Positions 5,551 to 11,800 of a stretch of DNA of 11,866 bases are shown here, piece by piece. Made by a program: the position numbers and the translations under genes. The stretch covers positions 1-11,866 of the forward strand of contig JACZWF010000026.1 in the NCBI GenBank assembly GCA_022572285.1. Reading direction: 5' to 3'. The notes beneath the pieces are model-generated. The model was given only the letters and a program-made list of their open reading frames with translations, ran no database searches and was not told the origin of the DNA. Position 1 is the first letter of the stretch. Each line of letters begins with the position of its first letter. This stretch comes from Nitrososphaerota archaeon. GTDB lineage: Archaea > Thermoproteota > Nitrososphaeria > Nitrososphaerales > UBA57.

Positions 5551-7044
5551 GTGACGGGTAAATTGCTTGCCATGCTTCTCGCGCTAATCTTCTTAGGGGT
5601 TCTGACACTCATAAAGCCGGCTTATGCAGCAGATCCATCTGGGTTCCAGACGCTCTTAGATGATCCTAATGCTCCTGTGAACTTTGTCTGGGTTCTACTC
5701 TCAGCAGCTCTTGTGTTCCTGATGCAAGGTGGATTCGCAATGCTCGAAGGAGGGTTGGTCCGAGTTAAAAACGTAGGAAACATCATGATGAAGAACCTGA
5801 TGGACTTCTCCGCTGCTAGCATGGGCTATTGGCTCATCGGGTTCGCATTGATGTTTGGGACTGATATGTTTGGTCTCTTCGGAACAGATGGATTCCTTCT
5901 TCTTGGTGAGAGTTATGACGTCAACGTTTACCTGCTCTGGATGTTCCAGGTCGTATTTGCAGGCACAGCAGCAACCATTGTTTCAGGAGCAATGGCAGAG
6001 AGGACCAGATTCAAGACTTACATGGTATTCTCCTTTCTAATTAGCACCTTCATCTACTCTATCTATGGGCACTGGGTCTGGGGAGGCGGATGGCTTAGCC
6101 AACTTGGGGTGACCCTTGGCCTTGGTTTGGGTCACCTTGACTTCGCCGGCTCAGGAGTTGTTCACATGGTTGGAGGAGCAGCTGCACTTGCAGGCGCAAT
6201 GGTATTGGGTCCAAGGATCGGCAAGTATGATGCTAACGGCAAACCACGAGCGATACCAGGACACAGCGTTTCGATGGCAATCCTAGGAGTATTCTTGCTC
6301 TGGTTCGGCTGGTTCGGCTTTAATGCTGGTAGCACTCTTGCGGCTACCGAGCTAAGAATAGCGGTAATCGCGGTGAACACAAGTTTGGCTGCTGCAGCAG
6401 GTGCGCTGACTGCAGCTCTCTACACTTGGTGGAAACATGGACAACCCGATGTTACAATGTCAGGTAATGGTGCCATTGCTGGATTGGTAGCTATTACTGC
6501 TCCTTGTGCTTGGGTTGAGTCATGGGCAGCTGTGATCATAGGCTTAGTTGCAGGAGTGATTGTGGTAGTAAGTGTCAGGTTCATAGAGAATAGAGGCGTC
6601 GACGATCCAATAGGAGCAATTTCAGCTCACTTGGTCAATGGGGCTTGGGGACTCATAAGTCTCGGAATCTTTGCGGACGGAACTTATGGAAACTATACGT
6701 CTGAGGCTCCGTTCGTAGTGGGGATCCTGTACGACCCAATAGTCGGGGCGGGTCAGCTGGGAGCTCAATTAATTGGCGTGGCCGCGGCATTCTTGTGGAC
6801 TTTCACTACCGCGTACATCATGTTCAAAGTCCTAGACAAGCTCATGGGCCTCAGGGTCACGAAGGAGGAAGAGATTGCTGGCCTTGATGTCTTTGAACAC
6901 GGAATCACTATCTATCCCTCAATGAGTCTGTTGAGGGAGACTCCGGCAATCACAGCCCCCGGAAAAACAACCGGTGGATCCTCCATCTCCATCTCACATC
7001 CAAGCGAGAAGAACCAATCGGATGATCATTTTCGATTGAAGTAG
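5551..7044 (+). CDS. amt: Ammonium transporter, Amt/MEP family
   Basis: Trimeric membrane channel/transporter that takes up ammonium. The 497-residue protein begins with a signal peptide (hydrophobic 5-21, likely cleavage after A-Y-A at 26), as in many Amt proteins with 11 mature helices. Family landmarks are A-M-L-E-G-G-L-V-R-V-K-N in the second helix region, G-H-W-V-W-G-G-G-W-L, the first pore histidine in S-G-V-V-H-M-V-G-G (H205) and the twin pore histidine in D-D-P-I-G-A-I-S-A-H-L-V-N-G (H360). The cytosolic tail has the usual L-R-V-T-K-E-E-E-I-A-G-L-D segment that couples to PII proteins, followed by ~40 extra Ser/Thr/Pro-rich residues. The start is GTG at 5551; the nearby ATG 5543 is closed by a stop after three codons. 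A PII-family gene follows after 20 bp, the classic amt-glnK arrangement, so uptake is probably gated by the PII partner. Confidence 0.96.
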   Translation: MTGKLLAMLLALIFLGVLTLIKPAYAADPSGFQTLLDDPNAPVNFVWVLLSAALVFLMQGGFAMLEGGLVRVKNVGNIMMKNLMDFSAASMGYWLIGFALMFGTDMFGLFGTDGFLLLGESYDVNVYLLWMFQVVFAGTAATIVSGAMAERTRFKTYMVFSFLISTFIYSIYGHWVWGGGWLSQLGVTLGLGLGHLDFAGSGVVHMVGGAAALAGAMVLGPRIGKYDANGKPRAIPGHSVSMAILGVFLLWFGWFGFNAGSTLAATELRIAVIAVNTSLAAAAGALTAALYTWWKHGQPDVTMSGNGAIAGLVAITAPCAWVESWAAVIIGLVAGVIVVVSVRFIENRGVDDPIGAISAHLVNGAWGLISLGIFADGTYGNYTSEAPFVVGILYDPIVGAGQLGAQLIGVAAAFLWTFTTAYIMFKVLDKLMGLRVTKEEEIAGLDVFEHGITIYPSMSLLRETPAITAPGKTTGGSSISISHPSEKNQSDDHFRLK

Positions 7045-7064
7045 AAAGAGACGAACAATAGCCG

Positions 7065-7385
7065 ATGAAGAGGCTTGAAGCCACCTTCTCAAGGGGGAAG
7101 GTTACAACTGTTGTAACAGCACTTCAGTCTCATCCTATTATAGCTATGTCGATCTGGGAGGTCAATGATAGAGTGCAATCGGGCATCAAGAAGATGTGGA
7201 GAGGTCTGGAGTACGAAGAAAGCTTTCGAAAGGGCGCCCACCTCACACTGCTGGTCGAAGATGAGTTTGCAGACACGGTAGTAGAGACTATTCAAAAAGC
7301 GATATCAATGGACGAAGATGAATCTGGAATCATAGTCTTGTCCAAAGTTGACAAGTTAATTAGAATCGGAGCTCTCGCTGATTAA
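7065..7385 (+). CDS. Divergent PII-family (GlnK-like) regulator
   Basis: PII proteins are trimers that sense ATP/ADP and 2-oxoglutarate and block Amt with their T-loop. This 106-residue protein has the PII fold outline: M-K-R-L-E-A strand, V-V-T-A-L-Q helix, I-W-E-V strand, a T-loop with Q38 and W-R-G-L-E-Y (45-50) where canonical proteins have Y-R-G-A-E-Y, A-H-L-T-L-L-V-E-D-E, and V-V-E-T-I-Q-K-A. The T-loop region is about two residues shorter than usual. The nucleotide-binding B-loop (canonical T-G-x-x-G-D-G-K) is replaced by M-D-E-D-E-S-G, with the Lys missing, and the end has I-R-I-G-A rather than R-I-R-T-G-E. It therefore probably does not bind ATP in the standard way. It sits 20 bp behind amt and is likely co-transcribed. 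It is assigned by fold outline and context. Confidence 0.78.
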   Translation: MKRLEATFSRGKVTTVVTALQSHPIIAMSIWEVNDRVQSGIKKMWRGLEYEESFRKGAHLTLLVEDEFADTVVETIQKAISMDEDESGIIVLSKVDKLIRIGALAD

Positions 7386-7414
7386 TAGACCAAATCTAGT
7401 TCCAAGAGAACGAA

Positions 7415-7422
7415 GGTATAAT
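7415..7422 (+). promoter_or_regulatory. TATA-like box for the uracil-DNA glycosylase gene
   Basis: The sequence GGTATAAT is centred about 30 nt upstream of the ATG at 7449, preceded by purine-rich GAACGAA. It predicts a transcript with a leader of only a few bases, separate from the amt-PII unit. Confidence 0.45.
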
Positions 7423-7448
7423 TCACTCCCTGAGCCTCCCGATATAGA

Positions 7449-8129
7449 ATGGATAGGTCCGAGAAATTTGGCGATCTAAACCAGAGAATTCAATCGTGTA
7501 GACGATGTTCTCGACTTGTAGAGTATAGGGAGAAAATTGCGTTAGAAAAAGTAAGGCGATTCTCTGATCAGGAATATTGGGGTAAGCCATTACCAGGATT
7601 TGGGGATCAGAATGCTCGACTACTGATTATTGGCCTCGCTCCAGCCGCCCATGGAGGTAACAGGACAGGAAGAATGTTTACAGGAGATAGCTCAGGTGAC
7701 TGGTTGATTAAAGCTCTTTACCAATTTGGATATTCGAATCATCCGAATAGCGAATCATTGGATGATGGTCTAGTATTGAACGATGTGTACATAACCGCTG
7801 TAGGAAGGTGTGCCCCTCCGGCGAATAAGCTATTGCGCACAGAGATAGCAAACTGTTCAGAATACCTCCTCGAAGAGTTAGAACTCATTGCTGGTGCCAG
7901 AGTAATCCTGACCCTGGGAAAGGTCGCATTCGATTCGTATCTTAGAATGAATCATAAGAACGCTGGAAAAGTCTTCAAGTTCAGCCATGGCGCACGCCAT
8001 AATCTGGAAAATGTAACACTGGTTGCATCTTATCACCCTAGCAGGCAGAATACTCAGACTGGCAGGCTTACATGGGTAATGTGGACTCGAGTCTTCGAGA
8101 TGGTGAGGATCCTTCTCGATAAAGAATGA
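7449..8129 (+). CDS. Uracil-DNA glycosylase, family 5 (UDGb type), iron-sulfur
   Basis: Excises uracil, and in characterised relatives other deaminated bases such as hypoxanthine, from DNA to start base-excision repair. The 226-residue protein carries the family 5 signature G-L-A-P-A-A-H-G-G-N-R-T-G-R (62-75) followed by M-F-T-G-D-S-S-G-D-W-L, and the second motif S-Y-H-P-S-R-Q-N (194-201). In the first motif Ala replaces the catalytic polar residue of families 1 and 4, as is normal for family 5. Four cysteines at C17, C20, C121 and C136 match the [4Fe-4S] ligands of family 4/5 enzymes. The length is typical. The ATG at 7449 sits about 30 nt behind a TATA-like box. It is likely a single-gene unit between the amt operon and the TRAM gene. 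Confidence 0.93.
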   Translation: MDRSEKFGDLNQRIQSCRRCSRLVEYREKIALEKVRRFSDQEYWGKPLPGFGDQNARLLIIGLAPAAHGGNRTGRMFTGDSSGDWLIKALYQFGYSNHPNSESLDDGLVLNDVYITAVGRCAPPANKLLRTEIANCSEYLLEELELIAGARVILTLGKVAFDSYLRMNHKNAGKVFKFSHGARHNLENVTLVASYHPSRQNTQTGRLTWVMWTRVFEMVRILLDKE

Positions 8130-8153
8130 TAAGGATGATAATATTCGGAAATA

Positions 8154-8180
8154 ACGTATATCGAGATCATTTTTATACGT
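8154..8180. promoter_or_regulatory. Inverted repeat overlapping the TRAM gene promoter
   Basis: Arms ACGTATA (8154-8160) and TATACGT (8174-8180) are perfect complements around a 13-bp spacer. The right arm contains the TATA-like box TTTTTATAC (8170-8178), which places transcription start at about 8201. A protein bound here would cover the TATA box, so it is a candidate operator; the rest could simply be promoter symmetry. Confidence 0.35.
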
Positions 8181-8201
8181 CCATGCCCCTCCCAGTTTTC
8201 G

Positions 8202-8225
8202 GTGCAAAAGAGCACTAGGAGATGA
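8202..8225 (+). other. Possible leaderless 7-codon upstream ORF overlapping the TRAM gene start
   Basis: A GTG at the predicted transcription start opens a frame coding M-Q-K-S-T-R-R and stops at TGA 8223-8225, which overlaps the ATG of the TRAM gene (ATGA junction). The same bases can fold as GTGC-AAAAGA-GCAC (8202-8215), a small hairpin at the extreme 5' end of the mRNA. AGGAG lies directly against the ATG, too close for normal Shine-Dalgarno use. Coupled initiation after reading the leader peptide is an attractive but unproven explanation. Confidence 0.3.
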
Positions 8226-8569
8226 AATATACGAGTTACGGAGGCGGAGGCGGATTTCGACGTCCCTATGGCGGTGGCGGTATCAGATCAAACGCACCCA
8301 AGCCAGTAGAAGTTGGAAAGGAATACAATGTCACCATCACAGAAACCAGTAGACGGGGCGACGGAGTGGCAAAGATTGACGGTTTCGTCATCTTTGTCGT
8401 TGGAGGCCAACGTGGGGAGCAGGCTAGAATAAAGATCACCCAAGTAGGTCCCAGATTCGCTAATGGAGAAAAAATAGAGGCTTCTGAGGAGCCAAAAACC
8501 GAAACTGCAGAGACTAAAACAACTTCAACTGAAAGTACAACAACTGAAAGTACAACAACTGAAAGTTGA
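8222..8569 (+). CDS. TRAM-domain RNA-binding protein with Gly-rich head and TTTES repeat tail
   Basis: Small archaeal TRAM proteins bind RNA and are thought to act as RNA chaperones, similar in role to bacterial cold-shock proteins. The 115 residues comprise a Gly/Arg/Tyr-rich head (1-25, with two G-G-G-G runs), a TRAM beta-barrel at about 29-84 (V-G-K-E-Y-N-V-T-I, then R-R-G-D-G-V-A-K-I-D-G-F-V-I-F-V, then G-E-Q-A-R-I-K-I), and an acidic Thr/Glu/Ser-rich tail from about 85. The tail ends in three T-E-S units, two of them exact 15-bp copies (8537-8551 and 8552-8566). RGG-like heads often add RNA affinity. The ATG at 8222 is the only plausible start; its ribosome access may involve the upstream mini-ORF. 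TRAM identity is clear; the tail looks prone to slippage. Confidence 0.9.
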   Translation: MKYTSYGGGGGFRRPYGGGGIRSNAPKPVEVGKEYNVTITETSRRGDGVAKIDGFVIFVVGGQRGEQARIKITQVGPRFANGEKIEASEEPKTETAETKTTSTESTTTESTTTES

Positions 8570-8584
8570 GTTGAATTGGTCGAT

Positions 8585-8606
8585 GACAGGCATGTGAGTG
8601 TCTGTC
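8585..8606 (+). terminator. 3' hairpin after the TRAM gene, possible transcript end
   Basis: An 8-bp stem, GACAGGCA with TGTCTGTC (one G-U pair in RNA), closes a 6-base loop 15 nt after the TRAM stop codon. A T-rich run (TTCTTTTTG, 8674-8682) follows about 70 nt later. The region 8570-8729 between two converging genes holds no gene I can support. Either element could mark the end of the transcript. Confidence 0.3.
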
Positions 8607-8729
8607 GGTTGCGGATGAACGGAACCATATACGAAGAATAGACCGGTGGTCGATTATCATCTGTCTATCTTCATTCTTTTTGATTATGATTGGGATGGTA
8701 GGTACTGAACTTGGCTTGGATCGAATGTC

Positions 8730-9470
8730 TTAGACAGAAGGTTCTACACCAATAATTCGGACGATTACTTCTTCTCCTGTTATCCCACAAAGAATCTCAT
8801 CCGCGGTCATAGATACAACTTCACGAGAATTCCCGCTGACTAGAAATCTCTCTGATGATAGAGCTTCTCCTCTCGCCACCATCTCCACAACCGCATAAGC
8901 TTCTGCACTACCAGTATTGATCAACGTGAATTCTATTTTGGAGGTCGCCCCAAGTTCGTCAGGTGCAAAATCAAACACTCCACCAGGTGTTACTCTGAAA
9001 CACGTCAAGTTCCCGGTATTAATTCCCGCTTCGCCAACTTCAATAACAGACATTCCAGGACGTGCTCCTTCCAGAGCCACAAGACGTACGAAGATGACAT
9101 CTTTACTAATTAGGCAGCTAATAGCTAATCCACTCAATGATTTAGCCTCAGTACTCTTGGCCTCGACAAAAAACTTTGTCCGTTCAATAATATCTATATT
9201 TGATCTAGCCTCAGTCACTCCACCTATAACAAGCTCAACAGTCGCGAAACCATCGCTATCGCCAGAATTTCTCAGTGTGAAGTCTACAGTAAAACGGTGA
9301 GGGTCACGTTCACATCTCCGATCTGCGATCAACGTTACTTCGTCGGTTTCTATTGATATCGATGGCAGAGATACTGCAAAATTACCAATTTGAGTCTGGC
9401 TTATTAATAGGAAACCGAATCCAATCGCTGAGATCGCGATAATCAGCGCTACGGCTACTCGCTTGAGCAT
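8730..9470 (-). CDS. Anchored secreted protein with two tandem Cys-paired beta domains
   Basis: Unrecognised 246-residue envelope protein. A hydrophobic N-terminal helix (about 5-24) serves as signal or anchor. The exported part is an internal duplication. Domain 1 (about 45-134) has C53, F-T-L-R-N-S-G, A-T-V-E-L-V, and C119 in I-S-C-L-I-S, ending V-R-L-V-A-L-E. Domain 2 (about 152-243) has C157, F-T-L-I-N-T-G, A-V-V-E-M-V, and C228 in I-L-C-G-I-T, ending V-R-I-I-G-V-E. The matching cysteines suggest one disulfide per domain. The N-x-G strand pattern resembles CARDB or other Ig-like adhesion modules (inference). The ATG at 9470 lies about 28 nt behind a TATA-like AATTAATAA (9495-9503), so it is probably leaderless and separately transcribed although it follows the 124-residue gene. 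Confidence 0.7.
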   Translation of the reverse strand: MLKRVAVALIIAISAIGFGFLLISQTQIGNFAVSLPSISIETDEVTLIADRRCERDPHRFTVDFTLRNSGDSDGFATVELVIGGVTEARSNIDIIERTKFFVEAKSTEAKSLSGLAISCLISKDVIFVRLVALEGARPGMSVIEVGEAGINTGNLTCFRVTPGGVFDFAPDELGATSKIEFTLINTGSAEAYAVVEMVARGEALSSERFLVSGNSREVVSMTADEILCGITGEEVIVRIIGVEPSV

Positions 9471-9494
9471 CTATGCGAAAAGATTCCTAGTCTC

Positions 9495-9503
9495 TTATTA
9501 ATT
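9495..9503 (-). promoter_or_regulatory. TATA-like box for the tandem-domain secreted protein
   Basis: The minus strand reads AATTAATAA, centred about 28 nt before the ATG at 9470. It overlaps the last codons of the upstream gene and predicts a leaderless transcript. Confidence 0.4.
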
Positions 9504-9872
9504 TGCCCGAATTACACTAATAAGAAGCATTTTGAGCTGATTTGACCACGTGGCAGAATAACGTCCGCTCTTTAAAGAAAGGCCAATAACAAAGCTTCCC
9601 GCATTTATGAGACCCCCCTTCATCTTTGCGCTTTTGCTTATTGTGTAGGAATTTCTGTTTCTGCTCTCAGCCGGCTTGATTGCAAAGTAATTGGAGGATT
9701 CGTCATAAAGAAGGGAAACATATCTACCAAAGTGTTGGAGGTGCTCCCCACCTATTATAATAAATCCATTTCTCGTTATGCTGACACCATTTCCTATTGA
9801 GGAGACATAACCTCCCACTTCCTTCGTCCAGACCTTGAACTTGTTGACATCACGTTCGTAGGCTAATTCCAT
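9498..9872 (-). CDS. Small beta-rich archaeal protein, unknown function
   Basis: A 124-residue soluble protein with no signal or membrane segment. It is basic near both ends. The centre, G-V-S-I-T-R-N-G-F-I-I-I-G-G, then H-F-G-R-Y-V-S-L-L-Y-D, then Y-F-A-I-K-P, and a later G-G-L-I-N-A-G-S-F followed by S-G-R-Y-S-A-T-W, resembles a group of small archaeal and plasmid-borne proteins I recall only as hypothetical. The strand-turn-strand layout could fit a DNA-binding or dimerising beta fold, but I cannot name a function. The ATG at 9872 has AAAGGA directly before it and a TATA-like box about 34 nt upstream. A large inverted repeat lies behind that box. It follows the ABC transporter operon on the same strand after a ~110-bp gap. 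Confidence 0.65.
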   Translation of the reverse strand: MELAYERDVNKFKVWTKEVGGYVSSIGNGVSITRNGFIIIGGEHLQHFGRYVSLLYDESSNYFAIKPAESRNRNSYTISKSAKMKGGLINAGSFVIGLSLKSGRYSATWSNQLKMLLISVIRAN

Positions 9873-9900
9873 TCCTTTCGGTTCTGGCAGACCGCCTGCA

Positions 9901-9910
9901 AATATTTATG
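9901..9910 (-). promoter_or_regulatory. TATA-like box for the 124-residue protein gene
   Basis: The minus strand reads CATAAATATT, predicting transcription start about 8 nt upstream of the ATG at 9872. Confidence 0.4.
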
Positions 9911-9914
9911 CCTT

Positions 9915-9959
9915 ATCATAATATCATTATAGGTATGACGAGTATTATGATAATATGAT
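9915..9959. repeat. 16-bp inverted repeat with four ATCAT/ATGAT half-sites
   Basis: The left arm ATCATAATATCATTAT (9915-9930) and right arm ATTATGATAATATGAT (9944-9959) are complementary at 14 of 16 positions, with a 13-bp spacer. Each arm itself holds two copies of ATCAT (or ATGAT) 8 bp apart. It sits just upstream of the TATA-like box of the 124-residue gene and 22 bp past the stop of the ABC permease. It may be an operator for the small gene or a weak A/T-rich terminator for the ABC operon. Confidence 0.5.
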
Positions 9960-9981
9960 GAACATGTGTCTAATAGAAGAT

Positions 9982-10827
9982 CTACACCATTTCCTTCCTT
10001 GAAAAAAGTCTCAGAGAAACTGCAAGACCAAACAACATGTAAAGCAGCAAGAGTCCGATGCTTAGGTTAAGCTCGGGTACGTAGTTCGTTATGGAAAGTC
10101 CCTCACTACCAGGGGCTAGAAAGACGGGTATGTTGAATACGAAATCGCTGGGATATGGTGTGATAAGTATGTTCCACATCATGCTACTTACAAATGTAGC
10201 ACTAAACCAGGGTTTGACTTGCGCAAGAGTGAGGCCAAAATCGAAAATTGGAAGTATTAAGAAGAATAGCAAAAAAGTGAGGACGGTGGACCCTGTTGAC
10301 CCTCTCATTATTGAGCTAATAAAGAACGCCAGTGCCAGTAACGAGAGAGCATAAAGACCTGCAACAGATAAGGAGTAAAAGAGCTGAATCGGCACGTCTA
10401 AGTAGAAGCCAAAGCTTGCAATTCCTATAATACCATAAAACACCAGGATCATGATGAAGGTAGCTATGGCAGACGCTAAATATTTTCCGAAGAATATTCC
10501 AGCTCTTGTTACTGGATTGGGGAAGAGGAGGTAGGCGGTCTTATGCTGAAACTCAGATACTAGAGTATCTGCACCAAATAAGGTTACACCTATTACTATC
10601 AAGATATCCATGAAACTTACGAACTGGATCAAAAAGTCTGAAATGTTGACAGGGTTCTCCAACCCTACTAATAGCGGAATTAGTAATATCAGTAAGGGAA
10701 CGACAGTTGCGAGAATTATCGCCGCTAGCAGCCTCCTACTTCTCAGATATTTGAGAAGTTCATACCTGGTTACTGTAAGCAGCTGACGTGGTCGGCTTAT
10801 CTTATTCGATTCAGGCATTTGTGTCAC
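9982..10827 (-). CDS. ABC-2 type transporter permease
   Basis: Membrane half of an ABC exporter, 281 residues with about six helices: roughly 33-56, 66-86, 117-140, 148-172, 180-200 and 254-274. Before the first helix there is an amphipathic R-Y-E-L-L-K-Y-L-R-S-R-R segment. The second loop carries the ABC-2 pattern L-V-S-E-F-Q-H-K-T-A-Y-L-L-F, then N-P-V-T-R and G-K-Y-L-A-S. A long extracytoplasmic loop precedes the last helix. The GTG start at 10827 overlaps the TGA of the ATPase gene by 4 bp, indicating translational coupling; ATG 10818 is an alternative start. The substrate is not evident; related systems export lipids, peptides, antibiotics or Na+. Confidence 0.88.
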   Translation of the reverse strand: MTQMPESNKISRPRQLLTVTRYELLKYLRSRRLLAAIILATVVPLLILLIPLLVGLENPVNISDFLIQFVSFMDILIVIGVTLFGADTLVSEFQHKTAYLLFPNPVTRAGIFFGKYLASAIATFIMILVFYGIIGIASFGFYLDVPIQLFYSLSVAGLYALSLLALAFFISSIMRGSTGSTVLTFLLFFLILPIFDFGLTLAQVKPWFSATFVSSMMWNILITPYPSDFVFNIPVFLAPGSEGLSITNYVPELNLSIGLLLLYMLFGLAVSLRLFSRKEMV

Positions 10828-11768
10828 CGGACTGATTCTCGAATCATCTTCATGTAGACTGCTTCTAGATCTCCTTGAAGCGTCTTGAATGAGTAGATCT
10901 TTAGGTCCTGATTTACAATTCTCTTGAGAAGAAGAACGACGTCATCAAAACTTCCCTTATAACTTATCCTCAAAGTTGTAGGATCAACCTGTGTGAGGCT
11001 CTCTATTCCTCCCATCCTCTTCACCAGAGCAATCTGCTCGGGAGGAGGGGGCTTGACGAGTTTCATCTCGATATCCACAGAGTCTGATTTCTCGAATAGA
11101 CTCTCAACGGTATTACTAAGGATCAAACGACCCTTGTCGATTAATGCGACCGAGTCACAAATTTCTTGGACCTCCCTTATCAAATGGGAGCTCATGAATA
11201 TCGTCTTCCCCTCTTTCTTGAGTGACCGAAAGATCTCTCTAACTTCTACCATTCCTCTAGGATCGAGTCCTATCGTGGGTTCGTCAAGAATGAGGATCTG
11301 CGGATCATGAAGAAGTGCTTGAGCAAGAGCTAATCGTTGTTTCATGCCTCTTGAGAAAGTGGCAATCCTTTTTTTCTTCCAATTGTCCAAGCCGACTAAC
11401 TTTAGACATCGAGAGGAATTGTCTTCGATCTCAGGATTCTTCAGCCCCCTCAATTTACCAAAGTAGCTCAAGATCTCATTAGGAGTCATGTAGTTGTAGA
11501 ATTCTGGAGTCTCAACGACAGCTCCCACATTAATGAGAGCAGTCTCAGGCTCTTTAGTGACATCCTGATCAAAGAAGTACGCCTTCCCGGAAGTTGGCTT
11601 GATAAGCGAGGTCAAAATCTTAATTGTTGTAGTCTTGCCTGCACCATTAGGACCCAAATATCCATAGACAGTGCCACTTTCGACTTTTAGATCGAGGTTA
11701 TCAAGTGCCAAAAGTCCTTTGTAACTCTTCGTGAGTTTCTCGATTGTAATTGCGGCAGGCAATGACAA
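10824..11768 (-). CDS. ABC-2 type exporter ATPase subunit
   Basis: Cytosolic ATPase that powers the permease encoded next. The 314 residues include Walker A G-P-N-G-A-G-K-T-T (39-47), a Q-loop position occupied by Glu in V-V-E-T-P-E-F-Y (as is common in BcrA-like exporters), a variant signature F-S-R-G-M-K-Q-R-L in place of L-S-G-G-Q, Walker B I-L-I-L-D-E-P, D-loop G-L-D-P-R-G and H-loop M-S-S-H-L. About 90 residues after the ATPase core form the C-terminal domain usual in this subfamily. The start is TTG at 11768, as no in-frame ATG is nearby; the ATG at 11772 is in a different frame. A TATA-like box about 28 nt upstream fits a leaderless TTG. It is the first gene of a two-gene operon. Confidence 0.93.
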   Translation of the reverse strand: MSLPAAITIEKLTKSYKGLLALDNLDLKVESGTVYGYLGPNGAGKTTTIKILTSLIKPTSGKAYFFDQDVTKEPETALINVGAVVETPEFYNYMTPNEILSYFGKLRGLKNPEIEDNSSRCLKLVGLDNWKKKRIATFSRGMKQRLALAQALLHDPQILILDEPTIGLDPRGMVEVREIFRSLKKEGKTIFMSSHLIREVQEICDSVALIDKGRLILSNTVESLFEKSDSVDIEMKLVKPPPPEQIALVKRMGGIESLTQVDPTTLRISYKGSFDDVVLLLKRIVNQDLKIYSFKTLQGDLEAVYMKMIRESVR

Positions 11769-11793
11769 TCATAAAATCATATAGCATTAATAA

Positions 11794-11800
11794 CTATAAG
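11794..11800 (-). promoter_or_regulatory. TATA-like box for the ABC exporter operon
   Basis: The minus strand reads CTTATAG, centred 29 nt upstream of the TTG at 11768. The remaining bases to the right edge (11801-11866) show no gene I can support; the ATG at 11840 is closed after six codons. Confidence 0.4.

Noticed and set aside
8266..8628. 120-codon minus-strand open frame opposite the TRAM gene
   Set aside because: It is a shadow of the TRAM gene; its Val/Leu repeats simply mirror the TTTES repeat.
8570..8729. C/D-box small RNA or small ORF in the gap
   Set aside because: ATGA-like C-box fragments occur, but no properly spaced C and D boxes with a closing stem; the ATGs open frames of only a few codons.
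11770..11772. ATG at 11772 as the start of the ABC ATPase
   Set aside because: It is in a different frame from the ATPase; TTG 11768 is the in-frame start near the predicted transcription start.
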